From IMG/VR virus record IMGVR_UViG_3300021962_000318, positions 1 to 35,425 of that record: DNA of 35,425 nucleotides; one strand, given 5' to 3'. Numbering within the stretch: the first letter of the stretch is position 1; each line of letters begins with the position of its first letter. This document shows positions 28,669 through 35,425 of the stretch, one piece after another. The translations under genes and the position numbers were made by a program. A model generated the notes under the pieces. It was not told the DNA's origin. It worked only from the letters and a program-made list of their open reading frames with translations, and made no database searches. Source of the stretch: a virus.

Positions 28669-29190
28669 TTAAGAAATTTTATTTGTTTTTTTCCATTTTA
28701 TTGGTACTGATACTATTGGTAAACTTGGATTTTTAAAATCATCAAAAACATTCCATAACATTTCATGTGTTACGAATTTTGTCAATAATCCAGTTTCTCT
28801 ACCGTGAGCATCAATTTCCCAAGGATGTTCCCAATAATCAATCTTGTTTAAGTTAACACTTTTTCCTTTCCAGGAAGCTAAAGTGTCATCAGTTTCTTTA
28901 TAAATGAATTGTTTTATGTGAACCATTTCGTGAGCTAATGTTTCTAGTATTCTTCTAGCTCCTATTCCTGGGTGAATCTCTATTAAAAATTCTCTTGGTT
29001 CTTTCCTAGTATTATAATCCTCTACACTAGCATATCCATATTCTTCCAAGGTTTTTACAAATTTTATTGTTGTGAAACAGTTGTTTCTTATCCTAGTATT
29101 TTTTATCAATTCTTTAGAGTAAAAGTTAGCTGCCCTCTCAATAAAAGGTTTGAAGTTCGTGTCCGGACAGTTAACTATTTTTATTTTCAT
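28669..29190 (-). CDS. SprT-like zinc metalloprotease domain protein
   Basis: This is a 173-residue protein. HEMVH at 87-91 is the zinc-binding HExxH motif, followed by KQFIYKE and, about 40 residues later, HPWEIDAHGRE, which can supply the third ligand. This layout matches SprT-like/Spartan-type proteases and phage relatives. An AGGAG ribosome site precedes the ATG. DNA-protein crosslink or host-protein cleavage are possible roles by analogy only. An intrinsic terminator follows directly. Confidence 0.75.
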   Translation of the reverse strand: MKIKIVNCPDTNFKPFIERAANFYSKELIKNTRIRNNCFTTIKFVKTLEEYGYASVEDYNTRKEPREFLIEIHPGIGARRILETLAHEMVHIKQFIYKETDDTLASWKGKSVNLNKIDYWEHPWEIDAHGRETGLLTKFVTHEMLWNVFDDFKNPSLPIVSVPIKWKKTNKIS

Positions 29191-29253
29191 TTATCTCCTA
29201 GGCATCCACTACTCCACTTTTATTTAGAATTAACCGGATTTCATATTGTGAAA

Positions 29254-29682
29254 TTATATCTTTTGAATTTTTACCCCCGCCTTTTCCAAGAATTGTATGC
29301 CATCTTCGTTACGATAACTGTTCCGATAAAAAACGGAATTGATACCAGACTGATATACCAATTTTGCACAGTCCAAACAAGGGGCATGAGTGACAAAAAG
29401 AGTAGCGCCGAGGCCAGATTCTGTAGATTTTGCCAACTTAGCGATTGCATTTGTTTCAGCATGTAGTACCTCAGGTTTAGTTTTTAATTGTGTTGTATCG
29501 TCACTATATTGAATTAAATCTTCACAATTATTATCCCAACCAGATGGCATTCCGTTGTATCCAATAGAAATAATACGATCATCTTTTACGATGATTGCAC
29601 CGACATGTAACCTGTTCGCATATGACAATTCCGCAAAAGTTTCTGCGGTTTTCATATATGCATTTATAAATTTTTGTTTCAT
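29254..29682 (-). CDS. cd: Deoxycytidylate (dCMP) deaminase
   Basis: The ATG at 29682 is chosen; a GTG six codons earlier falls inside the tRNA-Met gene. The 142-residue protein has the zinc deaminase motifs HAET (His74, Glu76) and PCLDC (Cys102, Cys105) and resembles T4 Cd. It converts dCMP to dUMP, feeding dTMP synthesis for an AT-rich phage genome. It lies directly after tRNA-Met on the same strand, so both may come from one transcript. Confidence 0.9.
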   Translation of the reverse strand: MKQKFINAYMKTAETFAELSYANRLHVGAIIVKDDRIISIGYNGMPSGWDNNCEDLIQYSDDTTQLKTKPEVLHAETNAIAKLAKSTESGLGATLFVTHAPCLDCAKLVYQSGINSVFYRNSYRNEDGIQFLEKAGVKIQKI

Positions 29683-29691
29683 AAAAAATGG

Positions 29692-29764
<73 letters not shown>

Positions 29765-29965
29765 TTATCTTACATATTCTAGAGAATCTTTACGCATCAA
29801 TTTTGGTGATTCTTTTGTACCAAAATCTTTAATGACGTAAACAAATTCCACGCCTTCCACTTCTTTGGTTTCCCAAGCAGAACCGGTATAATATACATCC
29901 AGAGGATTAAATTTAGAACGAACCTTTTTAAATTGGTTCATTTTTTTAAATTGTTTTTTACTCAT
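29765..29965 (-). CDS. Small basic hypothetical protein
   Basis: This is a 66-residue protein (MSKKQFKKMNQFKKVRSKFN, then LDVYYTGSAWETKEVEGVEF). It has a very basic N-terminus followed by a short strand-rich part. It lies between a consensus promoter and tRNA-Met and seems to be the first message of that unit. There is no strong ribosome site. I recognise no family; the basic N-terminus might bind nucleic acid. Confidence 0.55.
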   Translation of the reverse strand: MSKKQFKKMNQFKKVRSKFNPLDVYYTGSAWETKEVEGVEFVYVIKDFGTKESPKLMRKDSLEYVR

Positions 29966-29974
29966 GATATCACC

Positions 29975-30003
29975 ATTATATCAAAAAGAAAGGGCTCTGT
30001 CAA
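29975..30003 (-). promoter_or_regulatory. Consensus promoter TTGACA-N17-TATAAT whose -35 box is a terminator loop
   Basis: On the minus strand TTGACA (29998-30003), 17 bases and TATAAT (29975-29980) form a full-consensus promoter. The TTGACA is exactly the 6-base loop of the terminator hairpin that ends hsp20 (29992-30009). It starts the unit with the 66-residue gene, tRNA-Met, dCMP deaminase and the SprT-like gene. Confidence 0.75.
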
Positions 30004-30009
30004 GAGCCC
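29981..30009 (-). terminator. Intrinsic terminator of hsp20
   Basis: On the minus strand a 6-bp GC-rich stem GGGCTC/GAGCCC with loop TTGACA is followed by TTTCTTTTT. It lies about 20 bases after the hsp20 stop. It overlaps the promoter of the next unit, so stopping and starting share the same DNA. Confidence 0.8.
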
Positions 30010-30030
30010 CTTATTACAGGATCTTTAAGA

Positions 30031-30474
30031 TTAATCCTTTTTTTCCTTGATTGAAATTTTCTTAATCAGGTCTTGACTTTTCAGAGGATTTTGCAACCAA
30101 ATTTTCAACATACCGTTGGTCAATTCGGCATCCTTAATTTCAATTTTATCCGCCAATTTAAATTCGCGGTTGAAATTTCTATTGGCAATACCTTTGTGTA
30201 AGAAAGTTCCCTCCTCGATGGTTGATTCCTTCACAGAACCTTTAACAATCAGATTATTACCCTCTAAGGTAATATCAATGTCAGATTTTGAAAAGCCAGA
30301 AACGGCCAATTCAATAACATAATTATTTTCATCAATTTGCCGAATGTTGTAGGGAGGATATCCGCCGATGTGTTTGTTTTCAACCATTTCCTGTAAATCT
30401 TTGAAAACGGTATCAAAACCAACAACAAAGGGGTTCAATTTATTTAAATTGAAAGAGTGAGTAAGATAAGTCAT
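30031..30474 (-). CDS. Small heat-shock protein, Hsp20 family
   Basis: This is a 147-residue protein. The alpha-crystallin domain runs from about residue 42 to 135, with YNIRQIDENNYVIELAVSGF and the conserved GILxIxLP-type end here read as GMLKIWLQNPL. It prevents aggregation of unfolded proteins, probably during virion protein overproduction. Hsp20 genes are frequent in T4-like phages of aquatic bacteria. AAGGAG precedes the ATG. The 125-base leader upstream has a strong RNA structure, described separately, and the gene ends in its own terminator, so it is a single-gene unit or the end of the RegA unit. Confidence 0.9.
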   Translation of the reverse strand: MTYLTHSFNLNKLNPFVVGFDTVFKDLQEMVENKHIGGYPPYNIRQIDENNYVIELAVSGFSKSDIDITLEGNNLIVKGSVKESTIEEGTFLHKGIANRNFNREFKLADKIEIKDAELTNGMLKIWLQNPLKSQDLIKKISIKEKKD

Positions 30475-30507
30475 ATTTTCTCCTTAAAAAGCGAGTTATT
30501 AAAAATT

Positions 30508-30582
30508 GCCAACCCATATGGCGTTGGCCCGAGGAATTCATAGCCAGCCTGACCTCGGACTGCTGGTTCCCATCCCGATGGG
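30508..30582 (-). ncRNA. Structured, pseudoknot-capable leader upstream of hsp20
   Basis: This is a GC-rich island in AT-rich DNA. Hairpins: GCCAAC/GTTGGC (30508-30528) and CCCAT/ATGGG (30569-30582). Between them CCGAGG (30529-30534) pairs with CCTCGG (30553-30558), while AGCCAGC (30542-30548) pairs with GCTGGTT (30562-30568). These two helices interleave as in an H-type pseudoknot. On the minus strand the last hairpin is followed by AATTTTT and then the hsp20 ribosome site. It may be a regulatory leader or a separate small RNA. The strand is chosen because it precedes hsp20. Confidence 0.5.
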
Positions 30583-30599
30583 ACTAGGACATTTATTTA

Positions 30600-30995
30600 T
30601 TATTTTTTCCCAATATTATATTTTGGCACCAATTGCCATTCATTTTTTTCTTTATGGGAAATTATTTTTATTTGTGAAAGAAAAATGGGTTCTGGTACTT
30701 TGGTTTGTTCTTTGTTTACCACTTTTAATAGTCCCCAGTCCTCCAATAAATTCACAATAGCGTTTCTTCTGGATAAATCATTTTCAGTAATGTCTGTCGG
30801 TTTTCCATCCAAAGCAAACAATTCTTTAAAATGAACTATGTAATACAAACCACGTTTATGCAATATGTGGCATGATTGGTATAGTGTTTTTTCTTTTTTG
30901 GATGCGACACCAATTCTGGTTAATGTTTCACGAATTTTTAAAAAATCGTCTTGTTCATTTAATGAAATTTCTATTAAGTCTTTAACATCAATCAT
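30600..30995 (-). CDS. regA: RegA, translational repressor of early mRNAs
   Basis: This is a 131-residue protein. Segments TRIGVASKKEKTLYQSCHIL, KRGLYYIVHFKEL and the C-terminal EWQLVPKYNIGKK match T4 RegA closely. RegA binds ribosome sites of many early messages and blocks translation, and it interacts with the replication proteins. The start overlaps the gp62 stop by ATGA, as in the T4 order 45-44-62-regA. Unlike T4, gene 43 does not follow; hsp20 does. Confidence 0.92.
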   Translation of the reverse strand: MIDVKDLIEISLNEQDDFLKIRETLTRIGVASKKEKTLYQSCHILHKRGLYYIVHFKELFALDGKPTDITENDLSRRNAIVNLLEDWGLLKVVNKEQTKVPEPIFLSQIKIISHKEKNEWQLVPKYNIGKK

Positions 30996-31366
30996 TTCAC
31001 CCCGCCTTTATCTGTTTTTATTTTTATTTCAGCGATTTGTTCATCAGAAAGAATATTTAAAGCCTCTTTGGCTTTTTGATTGGAATATCCAAAATATGTT
31101 TTAATGCAATCAATATTCTCTTCCACTCTTGACTTTTGCCACGGAACAAACTTCCGTTTCATTGGTCTGATACTATTTAGAAAAAACTGGTATTGCATAT
31201 CCGAATCTAAAGAAGGCCAAAGATTCATTTCTTGTGCATATAATACACAATCTAGATGACTGGATAAAGACCTGTTAACAATGAAAGGTTTATAATCTGA
31301 AAAATCCAATTCACCATCCTGTTTTTTCTTTTTCAAGATAATGTCAACATAATCGAATGGACTCAT
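30992..31366 (-). CDS. 62: Clamp loader small subunit (T4 gp62)
   Basis: The ATG at 31366 gives MSPFDYVDIILKKKK, close to T4-like gp62; a GTG 3 codons earlier is the alternative. The product has about 124 residues. The segments DYKPFIVNRSLSSHLDCVLY and IRPMKRKFVPWQKSR, followed by a helix near YFGYSNQKAKEALNIL, are family marks. It pairs with gp44 to load the gp45 clamp at primer ends. It is shorter than T4 gp62 (187 residues), as is usual in marine relatives. Confidence 0.88.
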   Translation of the reverse strand: MSPFDYVDIILKKKKQDGELDFSDYKPFIVNRSLSSHLDCVLYAQEMNLWPSLDSDMQYQFFLNSIRPMKRKFVPWQKSRVEENIDCIKTYFGYSNQKAKEALNILSDEQIAEIKIKTDKGGVK

Positions 31367-31367
31367 T

Positions 31368-31550
31368 TTATTCACTATACCAACCTGATCTTCTCAGAAA
31401 GTCGGACCTATCAAAAGTTATATTGCTTTGTTTAAAGTGTGTACACAGTTTATTTACAAATTCATAAAAGGTGTTGTCATCAAATTTTTTTGATACGTTA
31501 TATTCACGAATGATTTGTGATATTGCTTTGAAATCTGTTCTTGTCATCAT
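31368..31550 (-). CDS. Small conserved protein between clamp loader genes
   Basis: This is a 60-residue protein (MMTRTDFKAISQIIREYNVS, ending DRSDFLRRSGWYSE). Its start overlaps the gp44 stop in ATGATGA, and its stop is 1 base from the gp62 start, so it is translated with the clamp loader. Small proteins with a [T/R]FDRxxFxxxxG end like this occur widely in phages without known function. The reading frame has a normal composition and is likely to be real. Confidence 0.7.
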   Translation of the reverse strand: MMTRTDFKAISQIIREYNVSKKFDDNTFYEFVNKLCTHFKQSNITFDRSDFLRRSGWYSE

Positions 31551-32479
31551 TTGAATTCACACTCCACCATAATTTCAGTCAAACAAGCAATCAAGTTAAT
31601 TTCATGGTCAGCCACAAAAGCGGCTTGATATTGGTATTTTGCAAGAATCAGAACCAACTGAGGAACAGAATTTGGTTTTAATTGTTCATAAAGACCATCA
31701 TAGATATTCCTAAAAATTCTAGTCGGATCATTGTCCAAATTGTTTGTTACCCATTTACGACAATCAGCAAATTCTTTTTCTTTTAATGCGGAAATTAATT
31801 CCGCCATTTTAACATCAGAAACTGCCGCAAGAATACCACGATCAATTTTACCACTAACACCATATCGTTGCAATTCATTTAGAATTCTACGATTGTCAGG
31901 AAAATGTTTGGTGATAACGGCTGCAACAACCTCTTTATCATATTCGACATTCTCAGTTTCAAGAATATTTTCAACACGTTTGAAAAATTGACTGGCCATT
32001 TTAGCTTTGGAACCATTTGGTTTAAAGTCGATGACAGTACAACGAGAATGAATTGGATCAATAATCCTGTTTTTGAAATTGCAGGTAAAGATAAACGAAC
32101 AGTTATTAGAAAATTCTTCAATACTAGCACGAAGGATTGCTTGTGCTGGGGGTGTTAGATAATCCGCCTCATCAAGAATGATGACTTTACGACCACCCAT
32201 GAGTGACATGGCCGAAGCATAGTTACGAATCTTAACACGGATAGTATCAACTCCGTTTTCTTCTGATCCGTTAATAATAATATAATCACAACCAACTTCT
32301 TCACAGAGAGCTCTTGCCACGGTCGTTTTACCAACACCGGCAGAACCTGCAAAAAGTAGATTGGGAATTTCTTTGCGATTTACATATTCCTGAAATGTCG
32401 ATTTCAATACATCAGGAAGAATACAATCTTCAATTTTATGTGGACGATACTTCTCCACCCACAAAATATGTTCGCTCAT
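31547..32479 (-). CDS. 44: Clamp loader large subunit, AAA+ ATPase (T4 gp44)
   Basis: This is a 310-residue protein. It opens WVEKYRPHKIEDCILP, the usual clamp loader start. Walker A is AGSAGVGKT at 44-52, Walker B is ILDEAD at 101-106, and the SRC motif lies at about 145-147. All ATPase residues are present. With gp62 it opens gp45 and places it on DNA using ATP. It lies in the T4 order with gp45 upstream and gp62 downstream, separated by small genes. Confidence 0.95.
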   Translation of the reverse strand: MSEHILWVEKYRPHKIEDCILPDVLKSTFQEYVNRKEIPNLLFAGSAGVGKTTVARALCEEVGCDYIIINGSEENGVDTIRVKIRNYASAMSLMGGRKVIILDEADYLTPPAQAILRASIEEFSNNCSFIFTCNFKNRIIDPIHSRCTVIDFKPNGSKAKMASQFFKRVENILETENVEYDKEVVAAVITKHFPDNRRILNELQRYGVSGKIDRGILAAVSDVKMAELISALKEKEFADCRKWVTNNLDNDPTRIFRNIYDGLYEQLKPNSVPQLVLILAKYQYQAAFVADHEINLIACLTEIMVECEFK

Positions 32480-32506
32480 TCAAATACTCCATAATATAAT
32501 TAATTT

Positions 32507-32782
32507 TTATTTGATATCCTGCATGGATTCAAATAAGGCTTCAAATTCTTTTGATTCGGCAACTTCAGACTGAAAAGAATTTTTGAATTGTGTTTTACCC
32601 ATTCTCTTAATAATTTTCTTTGGCAACTTCAATTCATCATTTGCAATATCAATAATATCTTTGATTGCTTCGGTGTGTTCTTTATTTTTGTTTAAATGAA
32701 AAACAATCTCATCAACATAACCTTTTAGTTTTTTTAATTGTTCATCATCGAATGAACCAAATAGTGTGTTTACTTTTGTCAT
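32507..32782 (-). CDS. Putative double-stranded DNA-binding protein, DsbA-like
   Basis: This is a 91-residue helical, charged protein. The core IKDIIDIANDELKLPKKIIKRM followed by FKNSFQSEVAESKEFEALFE resembles T4 DsbA, a small protein that binds DNA near late promoters. I judge this by pattern only, so it is tentative. The N-terminal NTLFGSF might act as a clamp-binding peptide. It overlaps the small gene before gp45 by ATGA-type coupling and precedes gp44 by 27 bases. Confidence 0.55.
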   Translation of the reverse strand: MTKVNTLFGSFDDEQLKKLKGYVDEIVFHLNKNKEHTEAIKDIIDIANDELKLPKKIIKRMGKTQFKNSFQSEVAESKEFEALFESMQDIK

Positions 32783-32973
32783 TTTAATTCTCCATTAATT
32801 CTACCAACAACACTCAAAAAATCTTCAACAACAGCAAGTGTTCCTGAAGGAATATTGATAACTGTTTTTCCTGCAAGATCAGTATCTTCAGGTCCAACAA
32901 ATACAGCAATAATATGATCAGGATTTATGGCAACACTTTTATTGTTAATTGCATCAGTAAAATACAATAACAT
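32779..32973 (-). CDS. Small FlbD-like conserved protein
   Basis: The ATG at 32973, just after the gp45 stop (TAATATG), is the natural start; the longer frame upstream lies inside gp45. The 64-residue product (MLLYFTDAINNKSVAINPDH, then IIAVFVGPEDTDLAGKTVIN) has the strand pattern of short FlbD-like proteins, with a C-terminal helix. Its function is unknown. Position between the clamp and clamp loader suggests co-expression with replication genes. Confidence 0.6.
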   Translation of the reverse strand: MLLYFTDAINNKSVAINPDHIIAVFVGPEDTDLAGKTVINIPSGTLAVVEDFLSVVGRINGELK

Positions 32974-32974
32974 A

Positions 32975-33649
32975 TTAAATTCCGAATTTAGAATCTTTAG
33001 CTTCAATTGCAATAAAATATTGCATTTCACCAGATTCATTTTTGAATGATGATAGACCAGCCGAAGAAATTTCAACATCATATGTGTCAGAAATCATTTT
33101 AAAATTTTCGACCAAGAAAACCGCTTTGAATTTTGTTTCGTTTGGTGAATCGCCAATTTCAATTGTATTTGTGTGTGCAGAATCATCCTTTGCATTGAAC
33201 ACAGTTACAGAAATTTTTGTGCCGTCAGATTCAAAAGCCAAATTTGGTGATTGTAATACAGAAGCATTCTTTAAAGCCTGTGCCAAATCTTCTTGCGTCA
33301 TTCTAAATGAAGCATCGACAGATGGCAATCGTAGTTCTTTCTCGGGAGGAGAAACAATCATATTTTTTGCTGTCATACGATATTTTGTTTTTGAACGACC
33401 AGATTTGAAGATTACATTTTGTGAATCAAAATCCAATTCTGTATCTTTTCCTAGAGAATGTACAGACAAGAATTGATTCAAATCATAAATGCAAAAATCT
33501 TGTGGAAAATCATCCTTGAGTGTGGCTTTTGCCAACACAGTTTTTGTGGATGAAATGGTGGAAATTTTATTTCCTTTTTTAAACTCAATACCGGAATTAA
33601 TTCCAGCAAAGTTCTTTAATACTGATAGGGTTTCATTCGATAGTTTCAT
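32975..33649 (-). CDS. 45: Sliding clamp (T4 gp45)
   Basis: This 224-residue protein is close in length to T4 gp45 (228). The N-terminus MKLSNETLSVLKNFAGINSG, the middle SKTKYRMTAKNMIVSPPEKE and the C-terminal SAGLSSFKNESGEMQYFIAI match the family. As a trimeric ring it tethers gp43 and also activates late transcription with gp55 and gp33. The gp43 tail in this window (KTSSLEDFFG) is a likely docking peptide. It starts 12 bases after the MazG/MazZ-like gene. Confidence 0.92.
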   Translation of the reverse strand: MKLSNETLSVLKNFAGINSGIEFKKGNKISTISSTKTVLAKATLKDDFPQDFCIYDLNQFLSVHSLGKDTELDFDSQNVIFKSGRSKTKYRMTAKNMIVSPPEKELRLPSVDASFRMTQEDLAQALKNASVLQSPNLAFESDGTKISVTVFNAKDDSAHTNTIEIGDSPNETKFKAVFLVENFKMISDTYDVEISSAGLSSFKNESGEMQYFIAIEAKDSKFGI

Positions 33650-33660
33650 TCACTTCTCCA

Positions 33661-34026
33661 TCAATTGGTTGAATATATGTGTATAATTTCATTTTCAGGA
33701 TTAATATCCTCATCATCATTGATAGAATACATTATATCATGTTCATACAAAAACATCAAGCAACACATTGCGTGTGCTAAATGATGTAAACCGGATTCCT
33801 CGTCCATTTGTTCGCCTTTTTTCCAGGCCCAAATGTGTCTTTGTAATGCGTCAAAGTATCTGCGTTTAGAATCCGGTACCTGTTTCCAGTTATCACGTTC
33901 ATACTTTTTAGCACCAAAAGTTAAAACTTTTACCGTTTCTTCTAGTGCTAGAGGAGGCAATAAACCGTATTCCAATTTGTCATCGTCATACTTTCTTCCC
34001 ATATCACCGAGATCACCAAAAAACAT
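33661..34026 (-). CDS. dATP/dGTP diphosphohydrolase-like protein (MazG/MazZ type, DUF5664)
   Basis: This is a 121-residue protein. GRKYDDDKLEYGLLPPLALE, followed by KVLTFGAKKYERDNWKQV and ESGLHHLAHAMCCLMFLYEH, match the DUF5664 family, related to MazZ. Members hydrolyse purine dNTPs. The start at 34026 overlaps the stop of the upstream gene (TAATG) with GGAGAG before it. No PurZ-like gene is in the window, so no base substitution is implied; pool control is the simpler view. Confidence 0.8.
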   Translation of the reverse strand: MFFGDLGDMGRKYDDDKLEYGLLPPLALEETVKVLTFGAKKYERDNWKQVPDSKRRYFDALQRHIWAWKKGEQMDEESGLHHLAHAMCCLMFLYEHDIMYSINDDEDINPENEIIHIYSTN

Positions 34027-34844
34027 TACATCTCTCCAACAAAATTTGCCACGGCTGGCATATCACCTTTGAAATGGTATGTTCCAATATGATCAGTCCT
34101 CATCCATGGACATAACCAAATTGATCCACCAGTCTTTCTCCACAATTGGCAAAACATATAATCTTCAGACAAATATCTATCAGTGCCGCCGCCAGTAGCA
34201 GAATCGGCTGTATCAATAATTGTGTCGAAGAAAGCATGAATATATCTTGATCCATCAAAGTGTGCTTGGCCAACATGATCCGGACGATAACGAAGTTGAG
34301 GATACTTTTCTTGCATGATAGGGAAAACTTCTCGTTTAACCAACATGAATCCAGTGCCAATTTCCAAAACTTCTAATGGATCTGTAACAGAAAATCTTTC
34401 TGTTCCACGAACAGGATTAAAAACATAATCACCGGTAACTTTTTCCAAAACTCCAACATCAATATCTGGATTTTTTTCCATGGCACGTTTTACTGCACGC
34501 CATTTGATAGCTTTCTTTGGATAAGGACCACCGATAACGTCTTTGTCTAAAGCCAAAAGGGCTAGTACATCCTGTGGATTAAAATGAATATCAGAATCAA
34601 TAAACAAAAGGTGTGTGCAGTCTGAACGATTCAAAAATTCATCAACAAGATAGTTTCTTGCTCTTGTAATTAAAGATTCATTGAAAAGAAATGAAAATTT
34701 AACTTGTACTCCATAGTTTAAACAAAGTGCTTGCAAATCTAAACAAGCTTTTGCATATAGTCCATGGTTCATGCCACCATACATTGGTGTGGCTACAAAA
34801 ATACTTTTTTTGGATAATTGTTCTTTTGAAATTTTAATTTCCAT
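34026..34844 (-). CDS. Phage glycosyltransferase, GT-A fold
   Basis: This is a 272-residue protein. KSIFVATPMYGGMNHGLYAK opens the fold, THLLFIDSDIHFNPQDVLAL (about 87-106) holds the D-x-D metal motif, and DVIGGPYPKKAIKW follows. A later LSEDYMFCQLWRKTGGSIWL with acidic residues and His in RTDHIGTYHF complete the active site. This type of protein is common in T4-like phages and may glucosylate DNA or glycans; which one is unknown. It is far from the 9-12 kb glycan block. Confidence 0.78.
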   Translation of the reverse strand: MEIKISKEQLSKKSIFVATPMYGGMNHGLYAKACLDLQALCLNYGVQVKFSFLFNESLITRARNYLVDEFLNRSDCTHLLFIDSDIHFNPQDVLALLALDKDVIGGPYPKKAIKWRAVKRAMEKNPDIDVGVLEKVTGDYVFNPVRGTERFSVTDPLEVLEIGTGFMLVKREVFPIMQEKYPQLRYRPDHVGQAHFDGSRYIHAFFDTIIDTADSATGGGTDRYLSEDYMFCQLWRKTGGSIWLCPWMRTDHIGTYHFKGDMPAVANFVGEM

Positions 34845-34853
34845 ATTCTCTCC

Positions 34854-34891
34854 AAAACGAAAAAAAAGGGAGAGCCAGTGATGGCACTCCC
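34854..34891 (-). terminator. Intrinsic terminator after the winged-helix gene
   Basis: On the minus strand a 10-bp stem GGGAGTGCCA/TGGCTCTCCC with one internal mismatch and a 4-base loop is followed by eight T. It lies directly after the stop of the winged-helix gene and 10 bases before the next start. A second small hairpin (GCCTA/TAGGC) sits over the stop codon. Genes further left would need read-through or another promoter. Confidence 0.8.
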
Positions 34892-34904
34892 AAATAGCCT
34901 ACAA

Positions 34905-35171
34905 TTAGGCAGAAAAGCTATAACCAGCTTTGATAGCAGCACGAACCATAGATTTGGTTGGTGTGCCTAGGCGATATACATTAACCTTGCTACCGTCAGC
35001 ACGGCGCTTGGTGTTTGTGTAGATGCAATGACCGTCTTGACGGAGTTCGTCAATACGAGCAGTAACGTTTTGAATTCCAAAACGAGCACGAGCCTGTGCT
35101 ACGGACAAAGTGTTGTATCCTTGTTTCTTAGCCAAGAAATTAAGGATTCGTTGTTTAGCTGACAATTTCAT
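34905..35171 (-). CDS. Winged-helix DNA-binding protein
   Basis: This is an 88-residue basic protein. Residues 1-70 (KQRILNFLAKKQGYNTLSVA, ARARFGIQNVTARIDELRQD, GHCIYTNTKRRADGSKVNVY) have the helix-turn-helix plus wing layout of a small DNA-binding protein. Similar short proteins are widespread in T4-like phages. It is read from a full-consensus promoter and closed by a strong terminator, so it forms its own early unit. A regulatory or DNA-coating role is inferred. It is more GC-rich in codon choice than its neighbours. Confidence 0.75.
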   Translation of the reverse strand: MKLSAKQRILNFLAKKQGYNTLSVAQARARFGIQNVTARIDELRQDGHCIYTNTKRRADGSKVNVYRLGTPTKSMVRAAIKAGYSFSA

Positions 35172-35204
35172 ATCAAACTCCTAATGATAAGTTAATAAAA
35201 TAAC

Positions 35205-35218
35205 CTTGCTTCTGCAAG
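35205..35218 (-). promoter_or_regulatory. Small hairpin in the leader of the winged-helix gene
   Basis: CTTGC/GCAAG with a TTCT-type 4-base loop lies between the promoter start and the ribosome site (AGGAG). It may protect the 5' end of a strongly expressed message. Confidence 0.35.
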
Positions 35219-35225
35219 AATTCAC

Positions 35226-35254
35226 ATTATACTATTATATAGTATCTTTGTCAA
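35226..35254 (-). promoter_or_regulatory. Full-consensus sigma70 promoter, TTGACA-N17-TATAAT
   Basis: On the minus strand TTGACA (35249-35254), 17 bases and TATAAT (35226-35231) precede the winged-helix gene by about 55 bases. It directly follows the stop of the partial gene at the right edge. This is the strongest promoter type for host RNA polymerase and marks early expression. Confidence 0.85.
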
Positions 35255-35259
35255 GCGTT

Positions 35260-35425
35260 TTATCTACCTACTTGTGGTAAATATAACGCCTTGGTTTCTT
35301 CCCATGATTTGAAAATAAGATCATCATAGAATAGTGATTCATATGATACATTGTTCTTTTTCTTCAACATGGAAATACGGCCTTTGGCATACTTTGTTTT
35401 CCAAATATTTGCCAAAGTTTCTTCA
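35260..35425 (-). CDS. Hypothetical protein, C-terminal part only
   Basis: I translated about 54 residues: ETLANIWKTKYAKGRISMLK, then KKNNVSYESLFYDDLIFKSW and EETKALYLPQVGR before TAA. The N-terminus lies beyond the right edge. The frame is open to the edge and has normal composition, so it is likely to be real. I recognise no family. Confidence 0.6.
   Translation of the reverse strand, partial: EETLANIWKTKYAKGRISMLKKKNNVSYESLFYDDLIFKSWEETKALYLPQVGR

Noticed and set aside
30508-30582. Glutamine (glnA or downstream-peptide) riboswitch of marine phages
   Set aside because: The core bases that I remember for those motifs are not present, although the pseudoknot layout first suggested it.
32779-33081. 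Longer 100-residue version of the FlbD-like gene
   Set aside because: The first 36 residues lie inside gp45 and look non-coding; the ATG at 32973 directly after the gp45 stop is better.
33661-34026. MazZ-like enzyme as a sign of 2-aminoadenine (Z) DNA
   Set aside because: No PurZ gene is visible and the polymerase is an ordinary gp43-type family B enzyme with intact exonuclease, not the polymerase linked to Z genomes.

Overview
The window is part of the genome of a T4-like tailed phage (myovirus type). It is AT-rich, tightly packed and coded almost entirely on the minus strand. The phage assignment rests on a recognisable T4 replication core: gp45 clamp, gp44/gp62 clamp loader, RegA, family B polymerase gp43, UvsX and gp41. 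Supporting features are a spanin pair, a GH19-type endolysin, a tRNA array and T4-type late promoter octamers (TATAAATA). The spanins and the Sec and lipoprotein signals point to a Gram-negative host. The host itself cannot be named from this sequence, and no integrase or attachment site is visible.

Layout, left to right. (1) 1-1225, minus: lysis genes (endolysin cut by the window edge, lipoprotein o-spanin, membrane i-spanin). (2) 1226-9033, minus: eight genes, apparently read from a late promoter at 9075-9082, for putative internal-head, scaffold or virion proteins. Five begin with a short peptide that resembles the T4 capsid-targeting sequence. Three of those five carry enzyme-like domains: an HxGH nucleotidylyltransferase plus P-loop, a PD-(D/E)XK-like nuclease, and a KxDG ligase-like nucleotidyltransferase. 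(3) 9145-12733, minus: five overlapping genes for glycan or small-molecule modification (glycosyltransferase-like proteins, a YibB-like protein, a methyltransferase). (4) 12735-22023, minus: replication and recombination genes (DruA-like protein, gp41, UvsX, a membrane protein, gp43, an Lsm-like protein). (5) 22105-26616, plus: the only large rightward block. It starts at a perfect late promoter and encodes three exported proteins, one with ten Cys-rich repeats and an apparent -1 frameshift at its end, followed by three membrane-anchored proteins. (6) 26621-29764, minus except one small gene: nine tRNA genes, an acyl carrier protein, a YkuK-like RNase H fold protein, a SprT-like protease, dCMP deaminase and several near-consensus sigma70 promoters. 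(7) 29765-35425, minus: small hypotheticals, Hsp20 with a structured leader, RegA, gp62, gp44, a DsbA-like protein, gp45, a MazG/MazZ-like nucleotide hydrolase, a glycosyltransferase, a winged-helix protein and a partial gene.

How it fits together: host-type promoters (TTGACA-N17-TATAAT) precede the right-end genes and tRNAs, as expected for early expression. TATAAATA octamers precede the capsid/lysis block and the exported block, as expected for late expression. The most interesting points are the set of capsid-targeted enzymes, the exported Cys-repeat operon with its frameshift, a terminator hairpin whose loop is the -35 box of a promoter, two tRNAs with abnormal architecture, and a pseudoknot-capable leader upstream of hsp20. 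All functions are read by eye from motifs; no search or folding program was run.
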